Source: Chloroflexota bacterium
GTDB taxonomy: Bacteria > Chloroflexota > Limnocylindria > Limnocylindrales > CSP1-4
DNA: 40,134 bases
Assembly: GCA_017853275.1 (NCBI GenBank)
Contig: JAFMJV010000022.1
Coordinates: 1 to 40,134, forward strand
Reading direction: 5' to 3'
Positions 7,475 through 14,619 of the stretch are shown in pieces. The notes under the pieces are model-generated. The model had not been told where the DNA came from, did no database searches, and worked only from the letters and a program-made list of their open reading frames with translations. Numbering within the stretch: the stretch's first letter is position 1; each line of letters opens with the position of its first letter. The position numbers were made by a program, and so were the translations under genes.

Positions 7475-8761
7475 ATGCCGAGCCTCCGCCTCCCCGCCCG
7501 CCTCACCCGGCGGCCCGCTCCCACGCCCCTTGTCTCGGGGCTCGATCTCGTGGGGGACCGGCTCGTCATCCGGCCCGGGCCGGCCTTCGCGGAGCTCCTC
7601 TCCGGCGACCTGCATCTCGACTATCCGGCCGGCAGTGGGCTCGCTGACCTGCCGCGATCCTCCCTCCTCCTGCCTGCGATCTGGCTCCTGGGGCCGATCG
7701 CCTGGGCGCACGACCTGCGGGTGGAGGTGGAGGGCGCGGACGCGAGCGTGGCGACCGCGCTCCCCCTCCTCCGCGACGGCTTCCGGCGCGCCTACCCCAC
7801 CCTTCCCTGGGCGGGCGAGGTGATCGTCCGCGATCCGGTCCCCGTGGCGCCCCGCCGTCCGGCGCAGGTGGACGCGGGGGTCTGCTTCACCGGTGGCGTG
7901 GACAGCCTGGCCGCGGCCCTCGCCCACGGCGATGAGCGGCTCCTCCTCCTCACCGTGGACTTCGCGGGCGAGAAGAGCAGCCCGGCCCGGATCGCCCGGA
8001 CGCTGGAGAACGCGGCGGCCTTCGCGGCGGCGCGCGGTCACCGCCACGCGATCGTGCGCAGCGACCTCAAGGTCGTGATGACGAAGCCCGCCACCCTCCG
8101 GCTCCGGCCCACGATCGACCACTGGTGGCCGGCCGTGGGCCACGCGATGGGCCTCGCCGGGATCTTCGCGCCGCTCCTCCACCTCGGCGGCGCGGAGCGG
8201 CTCCATATCGGCTCCACCTTCGGCCACGGCCTCCAGACGGCGTGGGGGTCGAGCCCGGAGCTCGATCCGCTCATCGGCATCGGGGCGGTCCGGGTCATCC
8301 ACGACGTCTCCGATGCCGACCGCTTCGCGAAGGTGCGCCGGATCGTGGCGGACGCGGCGAACCACGGGCCCGCCGAGCTGCGGGTCTGCTACAAGCAGGT
8401 GCCGGACGACCGTCTGAACTGCGGCGACTGCGAGAAGTGCTTCCGGACGATCGCCGCGATCGTCCTCGCCGGGGCGGAGCCCGCGGACTTCGGCTTTCCG
8501 GACGCGGAGACCGGTGTGATCGCCGCGGGGCCGGCCGCCTGGGATCGCTTCGTCACGATCTCGATCGGCGGGCCGCCGGGCTTCCACTTCACCTTCATGG
8601 GCCCCTACGCGCGGACCGTGGACCCGGACGCCTGGCCGCCGGCGCGCGCGGCCCTCATCCGCTGGATCGCCGCCCGGCCGGAGGAGCTCCTCGAGCGGCC
8701 CGTGCGGCGCGGGAAGGGGAAGCGCAAGGCCGCCCGGCGCGCGGAGGGGCGCCCGCGCTGA
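7475..8761 (+). CDS. PP-loop (ATP pyrophosphatase fold) protein with CxxCxxC motif, function unknown
   Basis: The 428-residue protein carries a PP-loop FTGGVDS at residues 138-144, the ATP-pyrophosphate motif of QueC, ThiI and related adenylating enzymes. Near residue 315 it has NCGDCEKCFRT (Cys316, Cys319, Cys322), a possible zinc or iron-sulfur site. Such a pair suggests a substrate-adenylating ligase or sulfur/nitrogen-transfer enzyme, but the N-terminal 130 residues do not match a known subfamily I recognise. The C-terminal 20 residues are strongly basic (GKGKRKAARR). It stands alone, divergent from the nucleoside operon; a nucleobase-modifying role would fit that neighbour but is only a guess. 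Confidence 0.75.
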   Translation: MPSLRLPARLTRRPAPTPLVSGLDLVGDRLVIRPGPAFAELLSGDLHLDYPAGSGLADLPRSSLLLPAIWLLGPIAWAHDLRVEVEGADASVATALPLLRDGFRRAYPTLPWAGEVIVRDPVPVAPRRPAQVDAGVCFTGGVDSLAAALAHGDERLLLLTVDFAGEKSSPARIARTLENAAAFAAARGHRHAIVRSDLKVVMTKPATLRLRPTIDHWWPAVGHAMGLAGIFAPLLHLGGAERLHIGSTFGHGLQTAWGSSPELDPLIGIGAVRVIHDVSDADRFAKVRRIVADAANHGPAELRVCYKQVPDDRLNCGDCEKCFRTIAAIVLAGAEPADFGFPDAETGVIAAGPAAWDRFVTISIGGPPGFHFTFMGPYARTVDPDAWPPARAALIRWIAARPEELLERPVRRGKGKRKAARRAEGRPR

Positions 8762-8814
8762 GCGCGCCCGGTCCCGCCGCGCCGATCCGGCGCCACACGG
8801 GTCGTGGGCTCGGC

Positions 8815-8820
8815 TACCGT
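8815..8820 (+). promoter_or_regulatory. Possible -10 box TACCGT for the cupredoxin gene
   Basis: TACCGT lies about 50 nt before the ATG at 8872, leaving room for a normal leader that includes the ribosome site GGGAGGGG (8858-8865). This gene therefore contrasts with the leaderless ones. No convincing -35 was seen. Confidence 0.35.
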
Positions 8821-8871
8821 GACCTGCAGAGGCCGGCATCCTGCGGGCCGCATCACGGGAGGGGAACCCGG

Positions 8872-9696
8872 ATGGTTCACCACGCTCGAGTGGCGACGGC
8901 CACCCTGCTCCTGCTCGCTCTCGCGGCGAGCCCGGCCGCCGCGGAGGGCGGCGTCCATCCTGCGCACATCCACGCGGGCACGTGCGCGGCCCTCGGCGAT
9001 GTCGTCGTGCCGCTCGGCGATGTGAGCGCTGCGCTCCTCGATGACGGGACACCCACGGCGGGCGAGCGGATCGGGCCCGCTGATGCCGTCCCGCTCCTCG
9101 TGAGCACGACCACGGTGGAGCTCCCGATCGCGGCGATCGCCGAGGGGGGCCACAGCGTCGCGATCCACGAGAGCGCGGCGGAGATGCAGACGATCGTCGC
9201 GTGCGGCGAGGTCGGTGGCACGCTCGCTGCGGACGGGTCGCTCTCGTTCGGCCTCCGGCCAGTGGACGGCTCGGGTGTCTCCGGCTCCGTCCGGATGGAG
9301 CCGGGCGCCGAGGGCGACGAGACCCGCGTCATCGTCTCCATCCCGGACCACGAGGAGCGCGGCGGGAGCGCCGGGGACGGCATCGCCGCGGTCGCGCTCA
9401 AGGAGTTCGTCGTCGCGCTCGAGCCGGAGACGATCGTCGTGGGCCAGGAGATCGCCTTCCAGGTGATGAACGACGGCGTCATCGAGCACGAGCTCGTCCT
9501 CGAGCCCGCGGGCGAGGTGGACGCCCCGCTCACGATGCCCGCCGGCGGGGCCGCGGAGATCGAGGGGATCGCGCCCGGCGCGTCCGGTGAGCTCGTCTTC
9601 ACCTTCGACACGCCCGGGACCTACCAGCTCGCGTGCCACATCGAGGGGCACTACGAGGCCGGGATGGTCACGACCTTCGAGGTCGTCGCCGGCTGA
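8872..9696 (+). CDS. Secreted cupredoxin (type 1 copper) protein with N-terminal HIHxGTC domain
   Basis: Probably an extracytoplasmic copper electron carrier or copper-binding protein. It has 274 residues with a signal peptide at residues 1-24 (LLLLALAASPAAA). The mature N-terminus begins HPAHIHAGTC, a motif found in other secreted proteins of unknown role. The C-terminal 100 residues form a cupredoxin domain in which His206, Cys255, His260 and Met265 are well placed as the type 1 copper ligands (EHEL; CHIEGHYEAGM). The start is supported by GGGAGGGG nine bases upstream. It is followed directly by a strong hairpin terminator. The substrate or redox partner is unknown. Confidence 0.82.
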   Translation: MVHHARVATATLLLLALAASPAAAEGGVHPAHIHAGTCAALGDVVVPLGDVSAALLDDGTPTAGERIGPADAVPLLVSTTTVELPIAAIAEGGHSVAIHESAAEMQTIVACGEVGGTLAADGSLSFGLRPVDGSGVSGSVRMEPGAEGDETRVIVSIPDHEERGGSAGDGIAAVALKEFVVALEPETIVVGQEIAFQVMNDGVIEHELVLEPAGEVDAPLTMPAGGAAEIEGIAPGASGELVFTFDTPGTYQLACHIEGHYEAGMVTTFEVVAG

Positions 9697-9719
9697 ACGC
9701 TCGCGGAGCGCCAGACATG

Positions 9720-9749
9720 ACGAGGCCCGGGATCGCTCCCGGGCCTCGT
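9720..9749. terminator. Bidirectional hairpin terminator
   Basis: A perfect 13-bp inverted repeat (acgaggcccggga and its complement) encloses the loop tcgc. It sits between two convergent genes ending at 9696 (+) and 9775 (-), so it can stop transcription from both sides. Only a short pyrimidine stretch (gctcttccc) follows, as is common in GC-rich genomes. Confidence 0.8.
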
Positions 9750-9774
9750 GCTCTTCCCGTGGGGAAGCGGCCGG

Positions 9775-10011
9775 CTAGCGGCCGTTCTTCTGGTTGAGCT
9801 GGCGCTCCACCTCGGACTGGATCCGTGCCTCCTGGCGCTCGCGGGCGCGCCGCGCGAGGAAGAAGCCGATGACGATCGGCCAGAAGAAGGCCGCGACCGC
9901 ACCGATGACGAGCGGGACGACGTACGTGTCGGGCGCCCCTCCGTTCATCAGCAGGAGCGCGACGAGCGAGACCGCGCCGCCGATCGCGAGCGAGATGATC
10001 CGGGTGATCAC
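9775..10011 (-). CDS. Small two-span membrane protein coupled to the ECF operon
   Basis: Unrecognised 78-residue protein. Two hydrophobic spans (about residues 5-20 and 27-48) are followed by a charged amphipathic tail (ARRARERQEARIQSEVERQ) that may form a coiled coil or cytoplasmic helix. The start is GTG at 10009-10011, overlapping the EcfA2 stop by 4 bp (GTGA, 10008-10011), with GGAGG upstream. It is the last gene of the eight-gene ECF operon, directly before the terminator, so it should be co-translated with the ATPase. An accessory role for the transporter is inferred only from this coupling. Confidence 0.7.
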   Translation of the reverse strand: MITRIISLAIGGAVSLVALLLMNGGAPDTYVVPLVIGAVAAFFWPIVIGFFLARRARERQEARIQSEVERQLNQKNGR

Positions 10012-10865
10012 GTCAGACCCTCCTCCAGGGGACGGGAACCGGCCCGTCCCTCCGACTCGGCGCATCGTAGCGCCGCCACGAAGGCCGCGTCCGAGGGAGT
10101 GGGGGCGAGCCCCAGCCGCTCTCCCTCCCGTGCCACGGGCGGCGGCGCGATCCCGGCCGCGGCGAGGACCGGGGACCGCTCGCTCCGGAGGAGATCCGCG
10201 GGCGTCCCGTCCAGGAGGATGCACCCCGCGTCCAGGAGGACGAGCCGGTCCAGGTGCTCCGCCGCGAAGCGGACGTCATGGGTCGCCACGAGGGTCGTCC
10301 GCCCTGCCTCCGTGAGCTGCCGGACGATCGCCCCCACGCGCTCTCGCTCCCGGTCGTCCAGGCCGGCCGTCGGCTCGTCCAGGACGACGACCGGGGTGCG
10401 CATCGCGAGGACCGCCGCGATCCCCAGGAGCCTGCGCCGGGACGGACCGAGGTCCCAGGGGTTCTCGTCCGCCGCATCGGTGAGCCCGGTCGCCGCGAGC
10501 GCATCCGCGACCGCCGCCTCCAGGGCCGCGCCGCGGACGCCGAGCATCCGTGGGCCGAAGCCGGCCTCATCCGCCACGCGCCGGGCGACGATCTGGCGCG
10601 CCGGATCCTGGATCGCCACGCCCACGATCCGGGCGAGCTCCGCCACCCGAAGCCCGGCAGCGTCCCGGCCACCCACGAGGACCGCCCCGCCGGTGGGCCG
10701 GAGGATCCCCACGAGGTGGGCGATCAGGGTGGACTTCCCGCTCCCGTTCCGGCCGAGGAGACCGAGCGCGGTCCCCGCCGGGATGTGGAGGTCGATCCCG
10801 TCCAGCGCGGGCGTGCCGGTCCCGGGATAGCGGTGGACGAGGCCGGTGAGGCGGATCTCCGTCAT
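10008..10865 (-). CDS. ecfA2: ECF transporter ATPase A2 with degenerate ABC signature
   Basis: One of two ATPase subunits of an energy-coupling-factor importer, 285 residues. Walker A is GRNGSGKST (residues 38-46), the Q-loop is VAIQDPARQ, Walker B is VVVLDEPTAGLD with catalytic Glu164, and the H-loop is ATHD. The ABC signature, normally LSGGQ, reads LGPSRR (residues 139-144), so the ATP site made with the partner's Walker A may be inactive. The last 50 residues are an extension beyond the usual ATPase end. The ATG overlaps the ecfA1 stop (ATGA, 10862-10865). Confidence 0.85.
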   Translation of the reverse strand: MTEIRLTGLVHRYPGTGTPALDGIDLHIPAGTALGLLGRNGSGKSTLIAHLVGILRPTGGAVLVGGRDAAGLRVAELARIVGVAIQDPARQIVARRVADEAGFGPRMLGVRGAALEAAVADALAATGLTDAADENPWDLGPSRRRLLGIAAVLAMRTPVVVLDEPTAGLDDRERERVGAIVRQLTEAGRTTLVATHDVRFAAEHLDRLVLLDAGCILLDGTPADLLRSERSPVLAAAGIAPPPVAREGERLGLAPTPSDAAFVAALRCAESEGRAGSRPLEEGLT

Positions 10866-11668
10866 GCCCCCTCCCCGAGATCCGCGGGCGGCGTGAGCCC
10901 CGCCTCCGCGATCCGCCGCGCGAGGCGCGTCGCCCAGCGCTCCTCCACGCCGTGGCGGTGGGGGAGCGGCCCACCGAGGAGCGGACCTGCCGGCCCTGCC
11001 GCCACGACCGCGCCGTCCTCCAGGAGGACCGCGTCCGTCGCGATCCGGGCGAGCTCGTCCGTCCGGTGCTCCGCGATGACGATCATCGCCCCCTCCCGGG
11101 CCAGCGCCGCGAGCGCGTCCAGGACGAGCCGGGTCCCCGGCAGGTCGAGCTGTGCGGTGGGCTCGTCCAGGACGAGGTGGCGTGGCTCCATCGCGAGGAG
11201 CCCGGCGATCCCCACCAGCTGCTGCTCCCCGCCGGAGAGCCGCGCCGGATCGCGCTCCGCGAGCCGCTCGATCCCCAGCCGCCGGAAGGCCGCATCCACC
11301 CGCGCGATGAGCGCCTCGCGCGCCAGGCCGAGGCTCGCGGCGCCGGACGCGGCCTCCTCCCACGCCGTCCGGTGGATCCCGCTCCGCTGGGTCGCCGGGT
11401 CCGCGAGACAGATCCCCGTCACGGCCGCGAGCGCCTCCGCCCCGCCCTCCGTCACCGGGACCCCGTCGATCTCGAGCGCGCCCTCGAGCCGGCCGCGGAT
11501 GACGCCCGGCACGAGACCGGCGAGGACGAGGGCGAGCGTCGTCTTCCCTGCCCCGTTCGGCCCCACCACGGCCGTGACGCTCCCGTCCGGGAGGAGGAGA
11601 TCGACCCCGCGCAGGTTGGGCCGGTCCGCTCCCGCATAGCGGAAGGTGACCCCGGAAAGGCGGATCAC
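10862..11668 (-). CDS. ecfA1: ECF transporter ATPase A1
   Basis: Second ATPase of the ECF importer, 268 residues. Walker A GPNGAGKT (residues 36-43), signature LSGGEQQ (144-150), Walker B HLVLDEP with Glu169 and H-loop AEHRTDE are all intact. With the degenerate EcfA2 this predicts one canonical and one degenerate ATP site. The start is GTG at 11666-11668, overlapping the ecfT stop by 4 bp (GTGA, 11665-11668). Confidence 0.87.
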   Translation of the reverse strand: MIRLSGVTFRYAGADRPNLRGVDLLLPDGSVTAVVGPNGAGKTTLALVLAGLVPGVIRGRLEGALEIDGVPVTEGGAEALAAVTGICLADPATQRSGIHRTAWEEAASGAASLGLAREALIARVDAAFRRLGIERLAERDPARLSGGEQQLVGIAGLLAMEPRHLVLDEPTAQLDLPGTRLVLDALAALAREGAMIVIAEHRTDELARIATDAVLLEDGAVVAAGPAGPLLGGPLPHRHGVEERWATRLARRIAEAGLTPPADLGEGA

Positions 11669-12453
11669 GGGAAGCTGACCCCGCCCGCCCGGAGAAGGAG
11701 GACGACGAGGACGCCGAGGACGAGGAGCGGCCGGATCGCCCGCTCCACGCCCGCCTCCGCGGGACGCCAGAGGAGGGTCCGCCGGCCCGGCCGCCCGAAG
11801 CCGCGCGATGCGAGCGCCAGGGTCCGGCCCTCCACCTCGTCCAGGACCCCGAGGAGGGTGGGGAGGGCGATCGGGACGATCCCGCGCAACCGCGCCCGGA
11901 GCGACCCCTCCGTATCCAGCCCGCGCATCCGCTGGGCGGCCGCGATCGCGCGGACCCGGTCGGCCGTCGCGGGCAGGAGGGTCGCCGCCGCGGCGAGCGG
12001 GAAGAGGAGGCGGGCCGGGACGCCACGCGCCTCGAGATCCGCCACGAGCGCGTCCGGACGGGTGGAGCGGACGAAGGCCGACCCCACCGCCGCGATCGCG
12101 AGGACGCGCAGGACGGTCAGGCCTGCGACCTGCGCTCCCTCCGCGGTGACCCGGAAGGGGCCGAGGACGAGAAGGGTCGTGGTCCCCTCGGGATAGATGA
12201 GCAGGTTCAGCGCGGCCGCGGCGGCGCTCACCGGGAGGGCGAGGAGGAGCGTGTCCCGGAGCACCCGCCGGAGGAGCCGGGCACGGAGCGCGGCAGCGAG
12301 CGCGACGAGGAGGACGAGCGCGGGGATCGCGACGCCGCCCGCGAGAAGCGTGACCGTGGTCCCCGCGAGCGCGGCGAGGAGGCGGGTGAGCGGGCTCGGC
12401 GGCCGGGTGCCGCGATCCGGGAGCGCGCCGGGCGCAGCCTCCCCTCCCGTCAG
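11665..12453 (-). CDS. ecfT: ECF transporter transmembrane subunit T, apparent CTG start
   Basis: Membrane scaffold linking the S-component to the ATPases (CbiQ/EcfT family), about 262 residues. It has hydrophobic spans near residues 25-58, 65-85 and 95-130. The characteristic cytoplasmic coupling helices follow, with the motif AAAQRMRGLDTEG around residue 180, matching the AQxxRG-type signature of EcfT. No ATG, GTG or TTG lies in frame between the previous gene and the first span. The only start consistent with the operon style is CTG at 12451-12453, which overlaps the S-component stop as CTGA and has GGGAG upstream on the minus strand. Confidence 0.82.
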   Translation of the reverse strand: MTGGEAAPGALPDRGTRPPSPLTRLLAALAGTTVTLLAGGVAIPALVLLVALAAALRARLLRRVLRDTLLLALPVSAAAAALNLLIYPEGTTTLLVLGPFRVTAEGAQVAGLTVLRVLAIAAVGSAFVRSTRPDALVADLEARGVPARLLFPLAAAATLLPATADRVRAIAAAQRMRGLDTEGSLRARLRGIVPIALPTLLGVLDEVEGRTLALASRGFGRPGRRTLLWRPAEAGVERAIRPLLVLGVLVVLLLRAGGVSFP

Positions 12454-13559
12454 CGCCAGGCTCCCATCGAGATCCCCGCCGGGTCCAGGCGGCGCGATTC
12501 CTCGAGCAGCGCGTCCCCCTGCGGGAAGCGCGCCTTCATCCGCGCGGACATCGCGTTGAGCGCGAGGTAGACGACGAGGAAGGTGACCGCCTTGTCCACG
12601 GTGTCCGAGACGAGGGACTGCCCGATGACCGCTTCCTGGAGCCCGGCCCCGCCCTGGCGGAGCGCCGCCACCACGAGGTCCGTGCCGCCCCCGGTGACGC
12701 CGCCGAAGACGGTGGCCACGATCGGCGCGGACATGATCGCCGCCACCACCCCGGTGGCGATCCCCGCGAGCGCGACCCACGCCACCGATGCGTCCCGGCG
12801 GATGAGCAGGAAGGCGAGGAGGCTCACCCCCGCCGCAACGATGAGGAGGAGCCCGATCCAGCCGAAGACGAGGAGGATCCGGTCGTCCGCCGCGGGCGCG
12901 ATCGTGTCCGACGCGGTCACCCACGTGACGAACGGCGCGCCGAGCGCCATGAGACCGAGGAGGAGGATCGCCGCACCGGCGGGGAGGAGGAGGCCGAGCC
13001 CGCTCGAGCGCGGCCGCGGCCGGAACGTCCCGGCGTGGGCGAAGGCGCCGGCGAGGAGCCCCACGACGAGCGCGGTGGCGGAGAAGGCCGCGGCGGTGGG
13101 GCTCAGGAAGGGCGGCGGGAAGAGGTAGGTCCAGGAGAAGGACGTGAGGATCCCGGTGAGCGCGCCCGCGAAGGGGCCGCACAGGACGGCCACGAAGACC
13201 GTCCCGATCATGTCCAGGTAGAGCGGGACCTTCAGCGACTGGCCGATCGTGGAGCCGAGGACGACGTTGAAGGCGATCGCGAACGGGATGAGGATGAGCG
13301 CGCGGAGGGTGAGCTGCCGCGCGAGCGAGGCGACCGACCCGGTCTGCACCAGCTCCACGATCGCGTAGACGATCGTCGCGAGGATCGAGGCGGCGGCGAT
13401 CGCGACCGGCCATGCCGAGGCCGCCGACGGGTTGAACCAGGTCTCCCCGGTGAGCGGCGTCACGCTCCCCGTGAGCGCCATGACCCCCGCAAGGACGATG
13501 ACGAAGACGGCGATCGTGACGATCACCCGTCTCCGTGTCTGGCGCGCGCTTCGATCCAT
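12450..13559 (-). CDS. ECF transporter substrate-binding S-component, unusually long
   Basis: Membrane substrate receptor of the ECF importer, 369 residues, against about 180-220 for most S-components. Residues about 100-165 carry the typical S-fold stretch (LDMIGTVFVAVLCGPFAGAL). The end (QSLVSDTVDKAVTFLVVYLA) matches the last helix of the riboflavin/pyrimidine-type family. Extra hydrophobic spans at the N-terminus and in the middle explain the length. The start ATG at 13557-13559 has GGGAGAGG just upstream. Substrate is not evident from sequence; the nucleoside hydrolase 34 bp upstream in the operon suggests a nucleoside or nucleobase. Queuosine salvage uses a similar ECF plus hydrolase pairing, but no tgt gene is in view. 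Confidence 0.75.
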   Translation of the reverse strand: MDRSARQTRRRVIVTIAVFVIVLAGVMALTGSVTPLTGETWFNPSAASAWPVAIAAASILATIVYAIVELVQTGSVASLARQLTLRALILIPFAIAFNVVLGSTIGQSLKVPLYLDMIGTVFVAVLCGPFAGALTGILTSFSWTYLFPPPFLSPTAAAFSATALVVGLLAGAFAHAGTFRPRPRSSGLGLLLPAGAAILLLGLMALGAPFVTWVTASDTIAPAADDRILLVFGWIGLLLIVAAGVSLLAFLLIRRDASVAWVALAGIATGVVAAIMSAPIVATVFGGVTGGGTDLVVAALRQGGAGLQEAVIGQSLVSDTVDKAVTFLVVYLALNAMSARMKARFPQGDALLEESRRLDPAGISMGAWR

Positions 13560-13593
13560 CACCTCTCCCGTTGTGGTCCGGCGCGATGATGCA

Positions 13594-14619
13594 TCAGGCC
13601 GCGCTGCCCCGTTGCTCGCGGGCGACCGTGGCGAGTCGCGCGAGGAGCCGGTCATGGAAGGTCGCCGTGTCGGCCCGGACCGCGACGTCGGCGTTCGGGG
13701 GCCGTCCCCAGCGTCCGCGCCGGTCGGCCACCGTCTCGCCGCTTGTGAGGCGCCCCGCGGTCTCCACGTCCACGGTGAGCGGGGTCGTGGAGATGAGCCC
13801 CGGATCGAGCGCCGCCGCCACCGCGAGCGCGTCGTGGATGTAGGCGCCGTGGAAGCCGTCGTACTCCGCGTGGAAGCGGAAGTAGAAGGCGAGCGCATCG
13901 CGGATGAAGCGGGTCACCGGGTCGTCCCCGCCCCCCGCGAGCGTGGCGATCCACTCCACGTCCGCGGCCACGAGATGGTGGCTCTCCGTCACCTCGAGCG
14001 GGACGATCACCGGGCGCGGCGGCGGCGGCGTCCCCGCCGGTGCCCGCTCCGGCGCGAAGGCGGCGAGGACCTCCGCGAAGGCCTCCGGGTCCACCGTCGC
14101 GTTCCATTCCGTGGTGGGGTGGGTGTTGCCGTCTCCCCGGAAGGCGCCGGCCATCGTCACCACCCGCCGGAGGAGCCAGGGAAGCCGCGGCTCCAGCGCG
14201 ATCGCGACCGCGAGGTTCGTGAGCGGCGCAAGGGTGACGAGCGTGAGCGCACCCGGATGGCGCCGCGCCTCCTCCACGATCAGCTCGGGGCCGCCGCGCA
14301 GGGAGAGGGGGGTCCGCGGCTCCGGCAGGGTCGCGTCGCCGATCCCCTGCGGCCCGTGGGTCTCCGGCGTCGTCACGAGCGGGCGGGCGATCGGCCCCTC
14401 CCGGCCGAGCGCGACCTCCACCTCCGGCCGCCCGGCGAGCGCAAGGATCGCCTGCGCGTTGGCGGCGACCTGGCGCGCCTCCACGTTCCCGCCCGTGCAG
14501 GTCACCGCGCGGAGGTCCGCCTCCGGCGAGCCCGCGAGGTAGAGGAGGGCGAGCGCGTCGTCGATCCCCGGGTCGCAGTCCACGAGGAGCGGGATCCGGG
14601 GCACGGCGGTGCCGCTCAT
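13594..14619 (-). CDS. Inosine-uridine-type nucleoside hydrolase
   Basis: Predicted to cleave the N-glycosidic bond of nucleosides, releasing base and ribose, in the cytoplasm. The 341-residue protein has the defining calcium/ribose-binding cluster DCDPGIDDA (residues 14-22), the TMAGAFRGDGN segment near residue 158, and the late Asp in YIHDALAVAAALDP. Its length is slightly above the 310-330 usual, because of a Pro-rich insert (PAGTPPPPRP) near residue 200. The ATG overlaps the stop of the preceding dehydrogenase gene (ATGA, 14616-14619). Position between two dehydrogenases and the ECF genes suggests that the imported substrate is a nucleoside and that the sugar is processed further. Confidence 0.88.
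   Translation of the reverse strand: MSGTAVPRIPLLVDCDPGIDDALALLYLAGSPEADLRAVTCTGGNVEARQVAANAQAILALAGRPEVEVALGREGPIARPLVTTPETHGPQGIGDATLPEPRTPLSLRGGPELIVEEARRHPGALTLVTLAPLTNLAVAIALEPRLPWLLRRVVTMAGAFRGDGNTHPTTEWNATVDPEAFAEVLAAFAPERAPAGTPPPPRPVIVPLEVTESHHLVAADVEWIATLAGGGDDPVTRFIRDALAFYFRFHAEYDGFHGAYIHDALAVAAALDPGLISTTPLTVDVETAGRLTSGETVADRRGRWGRPPNADVAVRADTATFHDRLLARLATVAREQRGSAA

Noticed and set aside
9775-10224. Longer 149-residue version of the small membrane protein
   Set aside because: The extra N-terminus lies inside ecfA2 and is Arg/Gly/Pro-rich; GTG 10011 has a ribosome site and the operon-typical GTGA overlap.
10008-12026. One continuous minus-strand frame suggesting a fusion protein in the ECF region
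   Set aside because: Only its last 285 codons (EcfA2) are coding; the part before lies out of frame inside ecfA1 and ecfT, which carry clear motifs in their own frames.
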